Source: Amoebophrya sp. A120 (Eukaryota; Sar; Dinophyceae; Syndiniales; Amoebophryaceae). Taken from it: a stretch of 64,000 bases of DNA. Below, piece after piece: positions 1 to 12,900 of this stretch (positions are counted from its first letter, which is position 1; each line of letters starts with the position of its first letter). Position numbers and translations under genes: made by a program. The notes beneath the pieces were generated by a model. It saw only the letters and a list, made by a program, of their open reading frames with translations. It did not search any database and was not told the origin of the DNA. The stretch spans positions 10,890,634-10,954,633 of the forward strand of contig CAJINV010000002.1 in assembly GCA_905178155.1 (NCBI GenBank), in the 5' to 3' direction.

Positions 1-1
1 A

Positions 2-3000
2 GCATACAAAAATGAACAGGTAGCCCCGCGGTACGGGGGAAAGCTGTGCTCACCACACGATATGACACAAATAGAGGCGTGCAATCAGCAACCCTGTCAC
101 AAGCCCGTGGACTGCATCATGGGGGAGTGGGGCAAGTGGGCCAGCTGTAGTGCCACCTGCAACGGGGTGCGGGAGCGTGACCGCGTGGTGAAACAGTACC
201 CGGATCACAACGGAAAACCGTGCGCCGGAGAGCTCCGCGAGGTGAAACCATGTAACCTGGAGGACTGCCACAAGGACGACTTTGTGCCGAAGGAGCCGAT
301 CGAGTGCAAGATAGGGGCCTGGGGCAACTGGACCGAGTGCTCCGTCACGTGCGGGGGCGGCTACAAAGAGAAACACCGCCAAGTCGTGCAGCTGCCCTTG
401 CACGGCGGGGAGGGCTGCGAAGGTGAGATGTGGTTCTACACTTCTTTTTGGCGACGGGTATCTCCAGAGCGCTTCGCTAGGCTTGCAGCCTTTGGAAAAA
501 GGAAGCGCTTTGTCTTCTTTTACTAGATATAGATTTGAGTAGAATAAACCACGTCGATATAATTTTGGATGACGAAATTCAGGCGCACTGAAGCTGATCG
601 AGCCGTGTGCCCAAGAAGAATGCAAGCCTGAACACGTACTCCACCCGGTAGACTGCAAATGGTCCGATTGGGAAGCTTGGTCCGGGTGCTCCAGGAGTTG
701 TGGCGGTGGCGAGAAGACGAGGCAGCGACAGGTTTTGACCATGCCAAATCGCATTGGCACACCTTGTGCTGCGAAGGATAACATGGAGGTAGCCAGCTGC
801 AATGAAGACCCGTGTGACGCTGTGGATTGTACTGCTATTTTTGGCTTGTCATCCTGATGGAAACAACAATAACGGCATCGATCGACAACGCGGGTCAGCC
901 ACAGCCTACTTGTGTGGAATTTCGCGTGCTGGGAAAAAACAAAAAGGACAGAAAATCAATTCAACTTACAGGCGTCTGGGGCCAGTGGTCCGGCTGGGGC
1001 GCGTGCACGTGTACAGGCTTAGAAGAGCGGCACCGAGTTATTCAAAAACACGCCACGCAAGGAGGCCACCCGTGCGACGGCGCGAAGATTGAGACCAGAG
1101 CATGTGCCGTTTGTTTAGTTTTTTCGTTGTGCGCACTTCCCTTTGTTCCTTGACGTCGATTTCAATAGAAAGCTCATTTGTTCCGCACGTCGTAAAAATC
1201 ATAATCAATGCAAATTCAACAACCTCCAAAACAGGCCACCCCGACTGCGAGCATCCCCCCCAAGACTGTCTGCTTGGAGACTGGGAGTCCTGGGGGCAGT
1301 GCTCCGCGAGCTGCGGCGGCGGCCAGACCATCCGGCAGCGACATATCTTGCAAAAGTCAAACTACGGTGGCAAGGGTTGTGCGGGGGAGCTGAAGGAAAT
1401 CTCGGACTGCAACGTAGACAAGTGTCCCACCGACCCGGAGCCGGTGGACTGCAAGCTTGACGAGTGGTCCAACTGGTCCGCGTGCTCCGCCGAATGCAAC
1501 GGCGGGCAAAAGTTTCGCCACCGTGAAGTTTTAACGCAGGGGAGGCACGGGGGGAAGACCTGCACGGACGAGATGGTGTTGGCCGAGACGGCTTCTTGCA
1601 ACACGCAAACGTGCGATGACAAGAAGGACTGCCAATGGGGCGAGTGGAGCAAGTGGGGCGACTGCAGTCGGACTTGCGGTTCGGGCCAGAAGGAGCGAAC
1701 GCGCGAGGTGCTGCAATCTCCGCGGTACGGCGGCGAAATGTGCCCGCCGAAGGTCACATCGGAAGTGGCGCCCTGTACTTCTGATAGCTAGAATTTCGCG
1801 AGAGGTGCTTCTAGTTTTAGCTGCTGAAAGATATCAGATTGCGTCGCACTATCACACATAGCAATCAGCTATTGGATAATTAGGGTTTTATGCCGTCTTC
1901 TTCCAGTCTGATCATGGAGGTGCGGAAAAGAAAAAGCGAGTTCATCACATGAGGAAAGATAAGCAACACTGCAGGCAACACGCAAGAGTGCCCCGGCGCA
2001 CTGCACTGTGTCGACGGAGTTTGGTCAGATTGGTCGGACTATTCCCTCTGTTCCGCGAGCTGTGGCGACGGGTTCCAGTATCGCACCCGTGAGATTGCGG
2101 TGGCGGCAAACTCGTGTGGAAAGCCGCTGGTCGGCTTGCGCCAGGAGTTCCGGGAGTGTAACCGCGGGGCCTGTGACCACCATGTGAAAGACTGCAAGTT
2201 CTCAAGCTGGGAGGATTGGGGCGACTGCAGCTGCCCCTGCAACGGCATTAAGGAAAGAACGCGGCGCATCGACACTTACCCTGACAACGGCGGAAAGGGG
2301 TGTAATGGCAGCTTGAAGCAGGTAAGATTGTAACTACTCCTACTTACAGTTGCAGCGTGATGTGTTTTGCACCACCTTAATTTGCCTGTCTCTTCCAGGC
2401 CTTCTTCGTTCCGGTGTAGTTACGGGTCGATCATGGATTCAATTCTCACGAAGCTTGCATTGGGTAATAAAAAAACCAATATCAAAAAGATTGCCGCGTG
2501 CAACGAGAAAGTGTGTTCCCAATGGCAACCAGTGAATTGCAAAGTGTCCACGTGGGGCCCGTGGTCCGGCTGCTCCGCGAAGTGCGGCGGCGGGTTCAAA
2601 ACCCGAAAGAAGTCGATTCTCAAGCACCCGAAGAACGGGGGCAAGCCGTGCAACGACGATCTCGAGGAAGTAACCAGCTGCAACGAACAGGAGTGCCAGG
2701 ACGCGGTGGACTGCGAAATGGGTTCCTGGGACGATTGGGGCTCGTGCTCCGCTCGCTGTGGCGGCGGCGAACAAATGAGGTACGAAAAATGAGGTAGTAT
2801 GTGCGCACTCATGAATTTGTATGGTCATGTGTTGGGGTTCAAAATTTCAGAAAAATTACCGCAGCTGATCGCACCGGATCGGCCTCTGAGATGCACACTT
2901 TCTTGGGGTCGCTCTCACCGGGTGCGTGGCTGGCTTCAATACTATGCCTGTGTTGAATATTCGCAGTGTCGATATTTTGGCGCTTTTTTCAGGAATTTGA

Positions 3001-6000
3001 GTTAAACAGGTCGGGGGAAGGTTCGGGTACAGGTCTGGCTAGCCGAGGTCCGGGGAGGTCCTTTTTGCTACTCTCTCGTGTTCTGACAGCCCGACTCAGG
3101 TCGGGGAAAGCTGTTTTGTGCTGGTTTTGGGGTTTGGGAGCTAAGTTTTCACGGGTCCGAGCCCAAAACTCGGACTGCCGTCGTGTTTGGGGTGAAAATG
3201 GAAAAGGAACGACCTCGGCGGATCTCGCCGGACCTCCCGCTGGGCTGCGCGTTTGGAGTCGCTTCCCCCGGTGGTATTGCCAGCTTTGGCACTAGTTTTG
3301 GGTAAATTTTGGCAGCGCCATTTTTTTTTCTGTTTTCTTGGACATTTCGCCGAAACAGGCGGGGAGAATGTTCGGGTAGGGGGCAGGTCAGCCGAGGTCC
3401 GAGGAGGTCCTTTTTGCTACTCTACCGTGTTCTGACAGCCCGAATCAGGTCGGGGAAAGCTGTTTTGTGGTGGTTTTGGGGTTTGGGAGCTAAGTTTTCA
3501 CGTGTCCGCGCAAAAAACTCGGACTGCCGTCGTGTTTGGGGTGAAAATGGCAAAGAAACGACCTCGGCCGACCACGCCGGACCTCCCTCTGGGCTGCGCG
3601 CTTGGAATCGCTTCCCCCGGTGCTATTGCCAGCTTTGGCACTAGTCTTGGGTAAATTTTGGCAGTTTCATTTTTTTTTCGGTTTTCTTGAACATTTCGCC
3701 GAAACAGGCGGGGAGAATGTTCGGGTAGTGGGCAGGTCAGCCGAGGTCCGAGGAGGTCCTTTTGGCTAATGTATCGTGTTCTGACAGCCCGAATCAGCTC
3801 GGGGAAAGCTGTTTTGTGCTGGTTTTGGGGTTTGGGAGCTAAGTTTGCACCGGTCCGCGCCCAAAACTCGGACAGCCTTCGTGTTTGGGGTGAAAATGGC
3901 AAAGAAACGACCTCGGCCGACCACGCCGGACCTGCCTCTGGGCTGCGCGCTTGGAATCGCTTCCCCCGGTGCTATTGCCAGCTTTGGCACTAGTCTTGGG
4001 TAAATTTTGGCAGTTTCATTTTTTTTTCGGTTTTCTTGAACATTTCGCCGAAACAGGCGGGGAGAATGTTCGGGTAGTGGGCAGGTCAGCCGAGGTCCGA
4101 GGAGGTCCTTTTGGCTAATGTATCGTGTTCTGACAGCCCGAATCAGCTCGGGGAAAGCTGTTTTGTGCTGGTTTTGGGGTTTGGGAGCTAAGTTTGCACC
4201 GGTCCGCGCCCAAAACTCGGACAGCCTTCGTGTTTGGGGTGAAAATGGCAAAGAAACGACCTCGGCCGACCACGCCGGACCTGCCTCTGGGCTGCGCGCT
4301 TGGAATCGCTTCCCCCGGTGCTATTGCCAGCTTTGGCACTAGTTTTGGGTAAATTTTGGCAGTGCCATTTTTTTTTCGGTTTTCTTGGACATTTCGCCGA
4401 AACAGGCGGGGAGAATGTTCGGGTAGTGGGCAGGTCAGCCGAGGTCCGAGGAGGTCCTTTTTGCTACTCTACCGTGTTCTGACAGCCCGAATCGGCTCGG
4501 GGAAAGCTGGTTTGTGCTGGTTTTGGGGTTTGGGAGCTAAGTTTTCACGTGTCCGCGTCCAAAACTCGGGCTGCCGTCGTGTTTGAAGTGAAAATGGCAA
4601 AGAAACGACCTCGGCCGACCACGCCGGACCTCCCTCTGGGCTGCGCGCTTGGAATCGCTTCCCCAGGTGCTATTGCCAGCTTTGGCACTAGTTTTGGGTA
4701 AATTTTGGCAGCGTCATTTTTTTTTCGGTTTTCTTGGACATTTCGCCGAAACAGGCCGGGAGAATGTTCGGGTAGGGGGCAGGTCAGCCGAGGTCCGAGG
4801 AGGTCCTTTTTGCTAATCTATCGTGTTCTGACAGCCCGAATCAGCTCGGGGAAAGCTGTTTTGTGCTGGTTTTGTGGTTGGAGAGCTAAGTGTTCACGTG
4901 TCCGCGCCCAAAACTCGGACTGCCGTCGTGTTTGGGGTGAAAATGGCAAAGAAGCGACCTCGTCCGACCACGCCGGACCTCCCTCTGGGCTGCGCGCTTG
5001 GAGTCGCTTCCCACGGTGGTATTGCCATCTTCGGCATTAATTGTGCGTAAATTTTGGCAGTGGCGGTTTTTTATCGATTTTCTTTAACATTTCGCCGAAA
5101 CAGGAGGGGAGAAGGTTCGGGTAGGGGTCTGGTCAGGCGTGGTCCGGTGTGGTCCTTTTTGCTAGTCTGCCGTGTTCTGACAGCCCGACTCAGGTCGGGG
5201 AAAGCTGTTTTGTGGTGGTTTTGGGGTTTGGGAGCTAGGTCCCAACGTGTTCGCGTCCAAAAGTCGGACTGCCATCGCGTTTGGCGTAGAAATGGCAAAG
5301 AAACGACCACGGCGGACCAGCCTCTGGGCTGCGCACTTGGAGTCGCTTCCTCCGATGGTGTGGCCTTCTTCGGCACTAATTTTGGGTAAATTTTGGCATT
5401 GCCATTTGTTTTGGTTTTCATCAACATTTCGCCGAAACAGGAGGGGAGAATGTTTTGGTAGGGGGCTGGCCACCAGGAAAAGCAAAAATTAAAATTTATC
5501 ATGAAAGGTATCGGGCCATCACTACAATGCCGAAGCAGGGCGGCGTTCCGTGCAAGAAGACGGAGACAAGCGAGATGCGAACCTGCAACACCCAGGCGTG
5601 CGGCTCTATCGCGTACTGTGCCTGGAGCGACTGGGGGAGCTGGAGTAATTGCAGCACGACGTGCGGCACCGGGGAGCAGTGGCGCAGGCGGCACCTCGAG
5701 ATCATACAGCACGTAGGTGCGAATGACACCACCAGTATAATTTCGACCAACATTCTGAACGACCTGTTCGAGTTCCCGGACCGAATGCGCTTTGCGAGCG
5801 AGCACATGCTCTTCACGTTCTTCCTGGGAATTTTCACAACACTAGTAATGCTGGCCGTCACGCACCGGTTTGTGCAGGAGAGGAGAAGTTCCGGAGGAAG
5901 CAGTGCGCTGCTCTTCGACGATCACGTCGATTACGAAAGAGCGGCGACAGAAATGGTGCAGCAGTCGCACATAGCAGCGAACCACGCGGAAGATGCTTTT

Positions 6001-6012
6001 TACGTGGAATAA
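2..6012 (+). CDS. TSP1-repeat transmembrane adhesin, TRAP/MIC2-like (5' end outside window)
   Basis: Seven exons join in phase: 2-422, 583-828, 972-1103, 1235-1774, 1975-2321, 2490-2779, 5508-6012, giving 826 aa with the N-terminus missing. At least 12 thrombospondin type-1 repeats are visible by WxxWxxC-type cores such as GEWGKWASC, GAWGNWTEC, SDWEAWSGC, DEWSNWSAC, STWGPWSGC and SDWGSWSNC, each followed by a CGGG-like turn and six-cysteine spacing. Three junctions split a Cys codon as T|GT...AG|GC, and every join restores the repeat spacing, which supports the model. The last exon ends the repeats and adds a hydrophobic helix (about 5806-5870, starting MLFTFFLG) and a 40-residue tail with acidic and tyrosine residues ending AFYVE. 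Known family: TRAP/MIC2 proteins are surface adhesins of apicomplexans and relatives that link substrate to the motor. That role is inferred here; no A domain is visible because the 5' part is cut off, and the tail lacks the penultimate Trp of many TRAPs. Confidence 0.85.
2780..5507 (+). other. Giant intron of the TSP1 gene
   Basis: The donor is ATGAG|GTACGA and the acceptor GAAAG|GTATCG; the join gives Met-Arg-Tyr-Arg in frame and resumes a TSP1 repeat. At 2,728 bp it is more than ten times longer than the other introns of this gene (131-200 bp), and almost all of the excess is a 349-bp tandem array. Confidence 0.8.
2860..5465. repeat. Tandem array of 349-bp units (about 7 copies)
   Basis: The landmark TTTCGCCGAAACAGG recurs near 3345, 3694, 4043, 4392, 4741 and 5090, exactly 349 bp apart, with a shortened copy near 5430 and a decayed copy near 2995. 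Copies around 3700-4050 and 4050-4400 are almost identical, whereas edge copies are diverged, as expected for unequal exchange. Each unit carries an open frame of up to 111 codons, but 349 is not a multiple of three, so the frame shifts at each copy and no continuous protein exists. I read it as a non-coding intronic satellite. Confidence 0.9.
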
Positions 6013-6947
6013 GGAAAGATGATACGCCGTAGCCGTGTTGGGGCGCGGACATAATTAGAGAGTTTTTAGATGTAGAAAATCACGACCCAAAAAATACGTA
6101 GTAAAACGTAGTAGTTAACTTTCTTAGTAAAAGAAAAACATGCTTTTGATCTTGATGTTTCTTCCCGTAGGGCTTCATCATCTCCGCGTGATGTACAGCC
6201 GAGCCGCAGTGATAAATCTCGCTGATCTCGAGAGTGCGGTGAATCGGCACGTTCTTCGCGATCTTGCCGGCAGCAAAGGAAAGAAACACTGGAATCTTGT
6301 GCTGCTGATCTTCCGGCGAAGACGCGGAGACGCCTGTCTTTCTTCATAGAAACAAAGTACAAGTAAACATTTTCCGACGCTGCAGGCGGTCAACAAAGTA
6401 GTGCACAAGTATGCACAGCGGCAACGTTAACGAAAGTAACGTTGTGTGTGCGTGTTCCCCAAGAAGTATTGGGATGCGCTTCGGTGAGGCTTGTAGTGTT
6501 CGCTTATATCATGGATTAGTGATCATTTTTGGCTTGGTGGATCAACTTGCAGATCAAATGAATCCTTTGCTTGTCTTGTGCATCTGCATGATGTCGTTGC
6601 GATTTTTGGGGTTACATGTACATCGGATCAATCTTCCACCATGATCTCCGCTGTTTTCTTTTGCGATCTGTTTTTCGGATGGTTTTCGCTTTTTTACCTT
6701 TCATTCGAGCCTTTTTATTTCGTACTGTGCAAGCGAACTCAACCTCAAGAACTCCCGATTGAGGTGCGCACTACTTGGTGCTGAAATATTCTGAAGTGAA
6801 GCAGCTCTGTTTCAGTACTCTCGTATTGTGGCTACACCTTGGCGGGTGATTCATTTGTACATCAAATCCGAGAACACGAGTGACCCCGGCAGAGTGTTTC
6901 TCATTTTCTTCTGACAATTAAAAATTCATATTCAGTTTTTGACGAAA
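6013..6947. other. Intergenic, no supported gene
   Basis: This lies between the TSP1 gene stop and the next start. It holds only short ORFs on both strands (at most 98 codons) that lack recognisable motifs. No RNA gene was recognised. Confidence 0.6.
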
Positions 6948-9900
6948 ATGCAGTCCATCAACGCATCGTCCGGTGCGCCGGCCAATTCGAGTTCGCCTGT
7001 GCCGTTGCAGCCGCAAAACCGAAACGTGCTAGAAATGCCGACTGGCACGGAGTCGCTGGAAATGCCAACAGGTACTGCCAGCATGGAAATCGGCAGCAAT
7101 CAGGCTAGTTCGACAAACACGGCGCAACTTGTTAATACTACAGCGGCGGTGAGCAGCGCGCCGATTGTTTCGGCCATTGCGCCGCAAAATCCGACCAGCA
7201 TCCTGAACACTTCAGCGTCTCCCACCGTGGCTACCATGCAAATGCCGACCGGGACGCAGGCACTCGAGTTGGAAGTCCATAATGGAGTACAAAGTGTGAG
7301 TGGTTGGAATTTCCACGCACAGCCGTTTGTGCCTGCCCAGCAGGCCGCGGCACATGCCTGGAACTTAGAAGCTCCAAGCTGGGAACCGAACGCGGTGGCA
7401 GCTGCGCAGTTCGAGTACAGATAACATCGGCTCCGACTTGAACTTACCACACTATCGGTGTAAAGAAACGAAAAGAAAATCATGTTTGAGAGAAAAGCAA
7501 AAAAAAATTCAAATTTTCGTTGATGAAAGTGCTTGGTTGATTTCGTTTCAGCAAAAAAATCCAGGCACCCGTCGAAAGAGCCGACGGTCGCACCGGAGTC
7601 CCACAACCATGTTTCTCCTGTCACAGAGCAGCCGCAGCCGGTCAAGCCAGCCTCGAATATCGTGGAGCATTTTGCGAATGCAATTATGGCGAAAAATAAG
7701 GACGAAGCTGGGACAGCTGAAGTCGAACAACCGAGAGAAGATACGGATGGATTGCCTGCGGACGCGCCGCCTCCGGGCATCGATATTGATTCAGAACGAG
7801 CTCCTATTTCGAAACGGAACGAAGAAACCGACGATAACTATACTGCTGCTGAAGCGAGTCCGAGTGCGAGGAGTCGTGCGCCAGCGCCTGCGGCACTGAG
7901 CAAGAAAGATGCATCATGCAACGATAGTACAGCCGGCGTTTCTGAAGAGGCACAAAAGTACGATGAAGCGCAAGACACATTGTCTGCTGATTCCGGCGGA
8001 GCTCCAGCACACCAGCATGGATCTCCATTTGTCGCCGAGGGAGACAGCAAGCTTTTCACTGCCCCGACCGCCGTAAGCCAATCTCACCTGTCTTCAGAAG
8101 ACCCTCAGCAACTGCCACACGCGTTCTCAGCTCCCGCACCAGGAAATGGGGGTTGCGTGGTGGACCACCAGCACGACTACGAGCAACAGTGGGCAGCTGC
8201 TGCTGCGTTACAACATCAACAGCAGCTCCAGCAACAAGGCCATGCGATGAATGTTGGCTCGTCGTCCGGTCAGCACCACCCGAACGCCGTAGTGCCGCAC
8301 CAGCAGCTGCAACATCACTTACAACCGCAACCGCCAATTACGTTGGGCGGCACCGCGCAACAGCTGCTGCAGCACGCAGCCTTGTTCGGAGCGGGGGGAT
8401 CCGGCACCGCAGGACCGACTGGATTAGCAGCAGGCCACACAGGTCAGCAGGGCAGCGAGAAAATCTCGGACATCAAGAAGAAAAACGCGGAGTACGAGAC
8501 GGAAGTGCACTTTCAAAAATGCTACAACGTGATGGCCGAGATTTGGGACTACTTTTCCGACATGCTGCCCCAGGACGGCTTCAAATTTCTCGACCTGGGG
8601 TGCGCGCCCGGCGGCTTTGCGTCCTTTCTGTTGGAGGACCCCCGCTGCGTCGGGGGCTGCGGGGTCACGCTGGCCAACAGCTCCGGCGGCTACCCGATTC
8701 GGCTCCGGCGCCCGAACTTCTGGATGCAGATCCGGGACCTGTTTGACCTGAACACCACGGACCTACTGTGCCAGTCCATGGTGCACGTGTGCATTTGCGA
8801 CGCGCAGTACCTCCGGAACAGCACGAGCTGGGACAAGAAATACAAGGGCACGAAGTGCCGGTCCAAGCAGCACGGGGTCTGGAGTCTGTTGGTGAAGCAG
8901 TTTTCCCTTGCTTTGTTTAAGCTGAAGCAAAACGGCATCCTCGTGTTCCGGTTTGGCTGGAAGGACAACCCGGAGGACTTGCAGACCATCTGGTACAAGC
9001 GGGTGGCGACCCGGTTGTTCACGCTGTGCAACATTCTGTTCGACAACGTGAAGGAGATCAAGTCCGACTACTACAACATCCTGGACAGCAGTTTCTACGT
9101 CTGCTGCGCGGGGTTCAACCGCGAGAAGTACGAGAAAACCAACGTGCACGGCATTCTTGTCGACCAGTTCTACGAACTGACCACCTCCCGCTGTGACGAG
9201 GCGTCCGACCACGAAGTGCTCGAGGCGGTCGACGCGTTTCGCACGGCGGACATGGACGAGAAAATCAACGAACTGCTGCACCGCGTGGAGAAGTTGCGGC
9301 TGGTGCACGAGCAGAGCAGCCAGCGCCGCTTCGAGCTGCTCCAGGAGGACGAGTTGGAGGATGCGAGCGGAGCTGTCGAGAAAAACGCCTCGTATTTGCC
9401 GAAGCCATTCGGTTTTATCCGTCCGGTGCCGGAGGAACTGAGGCGCGTCGACGCGAACGCGTCGATGTTTCAAAATTCCTCGCTCCAGCAGTGCATCCAG
9501 CTGAAGGAGCTGCTGAGCACCTACGCCCGTGTCGTCGACGTGGCGATCGTGCGGGACTGCGCGGTCGTGCGATTCAGCAGTCGCAAGATGGCGGAATGCA
9601 CCATCCGGGAGCTGAACTTCAACAAAACCTTCGGCGGCAAGTGCCGCGTGTGGCTGGAGAACCCGGATACGAACCCCTCACCAGAGTTCGAGAAGGGCTT
9701 GGACATCATGAAAAAGCGCAGTTTGATGTTGGCGACGACGGTGTCGGAGCGGGGCGTGAACCAGTACGGGCAGGACAAGGACGCAAAGGGGGAAAAGGAT
9801 CCGACGACAAGGGGATCCACGCGGAAGCAGAAACGGACTGCTAGTGCAGAGGGAGGATCGTCTTCTTTTGAAAAGGGCTCTACTTCTGTAGTTGCAAACG

Positions 9901-12900
9901 ACGATGCAGCGACAGCAGCGGTTCCTTCATCTTCTCTTGGAGAGGTTGTGACGGAGAAAAACAATGAAAAAAAAACATCTGTGTCTACTGCTGGAAATAA
10001 AGAAAGTTCCAGTTGTACTACTGCTCTCATTCCTGGAAGCGGTGCGTCCGCCCTACAGGCCGGCGGGGGCGGCGCGGGCAGAAAGAAGCTGCGGGGCCGC
10101 GCGGGACTTCTTGCGGCTGGAAGTTCTTCCTCCACTGGAGCAGGTTCTGCTTCTCTCGTAGCGAGCACGCAATCACAGGCCCACGCGAGCAAGGAGCCGT
10201 CCAGTGTCGGGGCGGCGACGCAGGGTATGGCGGAGAAAAGAGCTGGAGCTCCTGCTGCTGTTCCAGCAGCGAGCGTGTCCCAACAACAGGCGCTTCAGCA
10301 TCACCAGTCGCAACTCGTCGCAAACTACGGAAATCTTTTGATGCGGAAAAAAGAGGCCGCCTTGAACAAGCAGTGCATTAGCATCGACATGAACCGCATC
10401 AAATTTCCGGAAGAGAAAAAGAAGAACAAAACTACCTCGAGTTCCGATGCCGCTGGCGCAGCCAAAAAGGAAGACGAGCAGGGCGAACCTGTTGCGTCGT
10501 CGAGTGATGAGAAAGAACGCGATGACGTGCCGATTTTGATGCCTGAAAACGGCCCCAAAACGGCGGTCGAACCGACAGACGAGAAGGAAGCGGAGCTTAC
10601 CCTAGAAAAGATCGACGAAGTTTGTTGCGCATCATCTTCTACCTCGCAATGCGAAGACGATTTTGCTCCGGTTGCGGAGATGGAGCCGGGCTCTAATGGT
10701 GACGAAACTGTCCCTCAGTGCGGGACAGGGCAAGAAACAGACAACGAGAGGAGCGAAGCTGGAGACAAAACATCGACGAAAGAAGGTCCAGAATTTTTGA
10801 GCTCAACTTCTGTCCTCGACAGGGAGGGGAATGCAAGCAGTGGCGCTCCTTCAAGAAATATCGACCACGTACAAGGTAGTTTCGGAGAAGATGACAACGA
10901 TGAAAGCGACGCTCGTTTTGCGGCAGAGGCGCTGTTCGGGGTGGATGGTCCGAAGGGTTCTTCTCAAGTGGACGGCACCGACGAGGAAGTTTACTCCGAC
11001 GATTTGGATCTCGCGTCACCGCTTCACGCCGAGTCAGCGGATCATGATCTCCTTGACGTGCAGCTACAGCCGTCGGAGCATGATGTTGTTTCTGGTCAAG
11101 AATTGGACCAAGCATGCGCTGCAGGCAAGGTACCCGCTGACGTTCTTCCAGGTGTTGATGCGAACGGCAACGAAGAACATGAAGATGCGCCGAACCTACA
11201 ACTTGAGTCCGGAAACCGTCGCTCTTCTTCGTCGACGATATCTTCCTTGCATGCTGATCCAATAGTAGAGACCAGTAAAAAGCGAAAACAAGGAGGTAAA
11301 ACCGAGAAAGAGAAGGCGACGACAGGTGTCGCGAAGAGCAAGCCCGAAACATTTTTCGCCACAAACGCGGACGGTTCCGTGACCTACGTGAGCCGACATC
11401 CGGAGAAAAGCTTGAGCGCACTGCAAGCAGCAGGGACCAAGTGCAACAATGTGAACATTAAGGGAAGTTGTAGTACGTCGCTCGGCGGGGCGGGGGCTGG
11501 TGCCAGTTCCTCGCGAGCTATGTCCGCAGCCGCCGCGGCAAGCGGGTACTACGCTTACGGTGTCGGTGTTGCCGCTGCTGCAGGTAGAGGCGCCATGAGT
11601 GCGGCCGCTCTCCACGGGTTGCAGGCAGGCGCTTCGTGCGCCGGCAGTGCAGCCCGGGGAGGCCCCCCAGGCTCCGGTCCTGGCGCGACAGCAGCGCTGA
11701 ATGGATCCCAGCACCACTACGGGGTTGTGGGAAGCACGAGCAGCTTTTACAATAACTGTCCTTCGGCAGCGTATAACAGTGTTGCAGCGAATGTTGCAGC
11801 TGCGCACCACCCTGCCGCCCACCACCATCTCGGAGCTCCGGCGCATCCGCAACCTTCTCGCGGCTCCTACACGTATATCAATCACGCTGCGAAGGAGCTG
11901 TTTATCAAGGATTTCTGCTCCACGCAACTGCTCCAAACCGGAGACACGGAATCGATCACTTACCAGGGTCAACCGGTGACGACGTTCTATGATTTCTACC
12001 AGGAGCAAAAGCGAAAATACATGCCCGCAGTACCGCCAGAGGACCAGGCGCACTTCGAAGGAACGTCTCCGGTCGATGATGGTGTTACCGCTGCCGAGAG
12101 TAGGGTGGCACCAACTGGTGGCAACGGGGATCAGCATCGTTCATTAGAAACAGACGCTGGCGAGCAGGGTCTTGATTCAGCGTCTGGTAAAAATCCGGAT
12201 TTATTACCGGGCCAGCCCGGCGAAGGAACATACAATCGCCTCGACGTCGAGCACCATCAGGCTGCAGTTCCTTCCAAAAATCCGTTGGTTGGTTCCTTCG
12301 TTGGTTCGACCCTACTTGCTTCGGCGATGAGCATCGGTGGCCCCTTGGTGGAAACGTGCTTGCGCAAGGCCGAGTTGGAAGACAAGGCGTACAAGGCTAT
12401 GAAGCGGTACGGGTATGAGCAGGTCGTCAGTTCCGGCTACGTTCCGTCTGGCGGAGACCACGAGGAGTTCGAAAACGGCTTTCACTGGTGGGACCTGTCG
12501 GGGGCGAGTTTCTTCGAGGATGTATCCTGTGTAAAAACGTCCCCACCCCAGAGTTGTCATGCAAAATTGCGACTGCAGGAAGATTTGTAATGCGCATCTC
12601 CATGAGAGGCATTGCCAATCGTGCTTTGGAATTTGTAATGCTGCAAAGAGGATAAGCAGATGAATTTGATGTGATGCCGTTGTCCTTGCTAACATGCACC
12701 ACACTACGGACTGCAACTTGTCATGCGTGGCTCCCAAAAGTTCTGGATTTGTGTTGCTAAGTTCCCAACTTGACTATGGGTTGGGGCGGACGTTTTTACA
12801 TATGATAGGATGCGACGGACATACCCCTGTTCAACACGGAAATAAAGCACGAAAAAATGGGCGGCATTTATTCCGAAAACAGCAAGCGGGGTGGGCACAA

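Noticed and set aside
3309-5389. Series of 74-111 codon ORFs on both strands in the 349-bp array
   Set aside because: The unit length is not a multiple of three, the ORFs lack motifs, and the segment lies inside a phase-consistent intron.
2860-5465. CRISPR-like array
   Set aside because: The units are contiguous 349-bp tandem copies without unique spacers, in a eukaryotic intron.
7100-7780. Minus-strand ORFs antisense to the FtsJ gene and other long exons
   Set aside because: Shadows of GC-rich exons; no motifs and no independent evidence.
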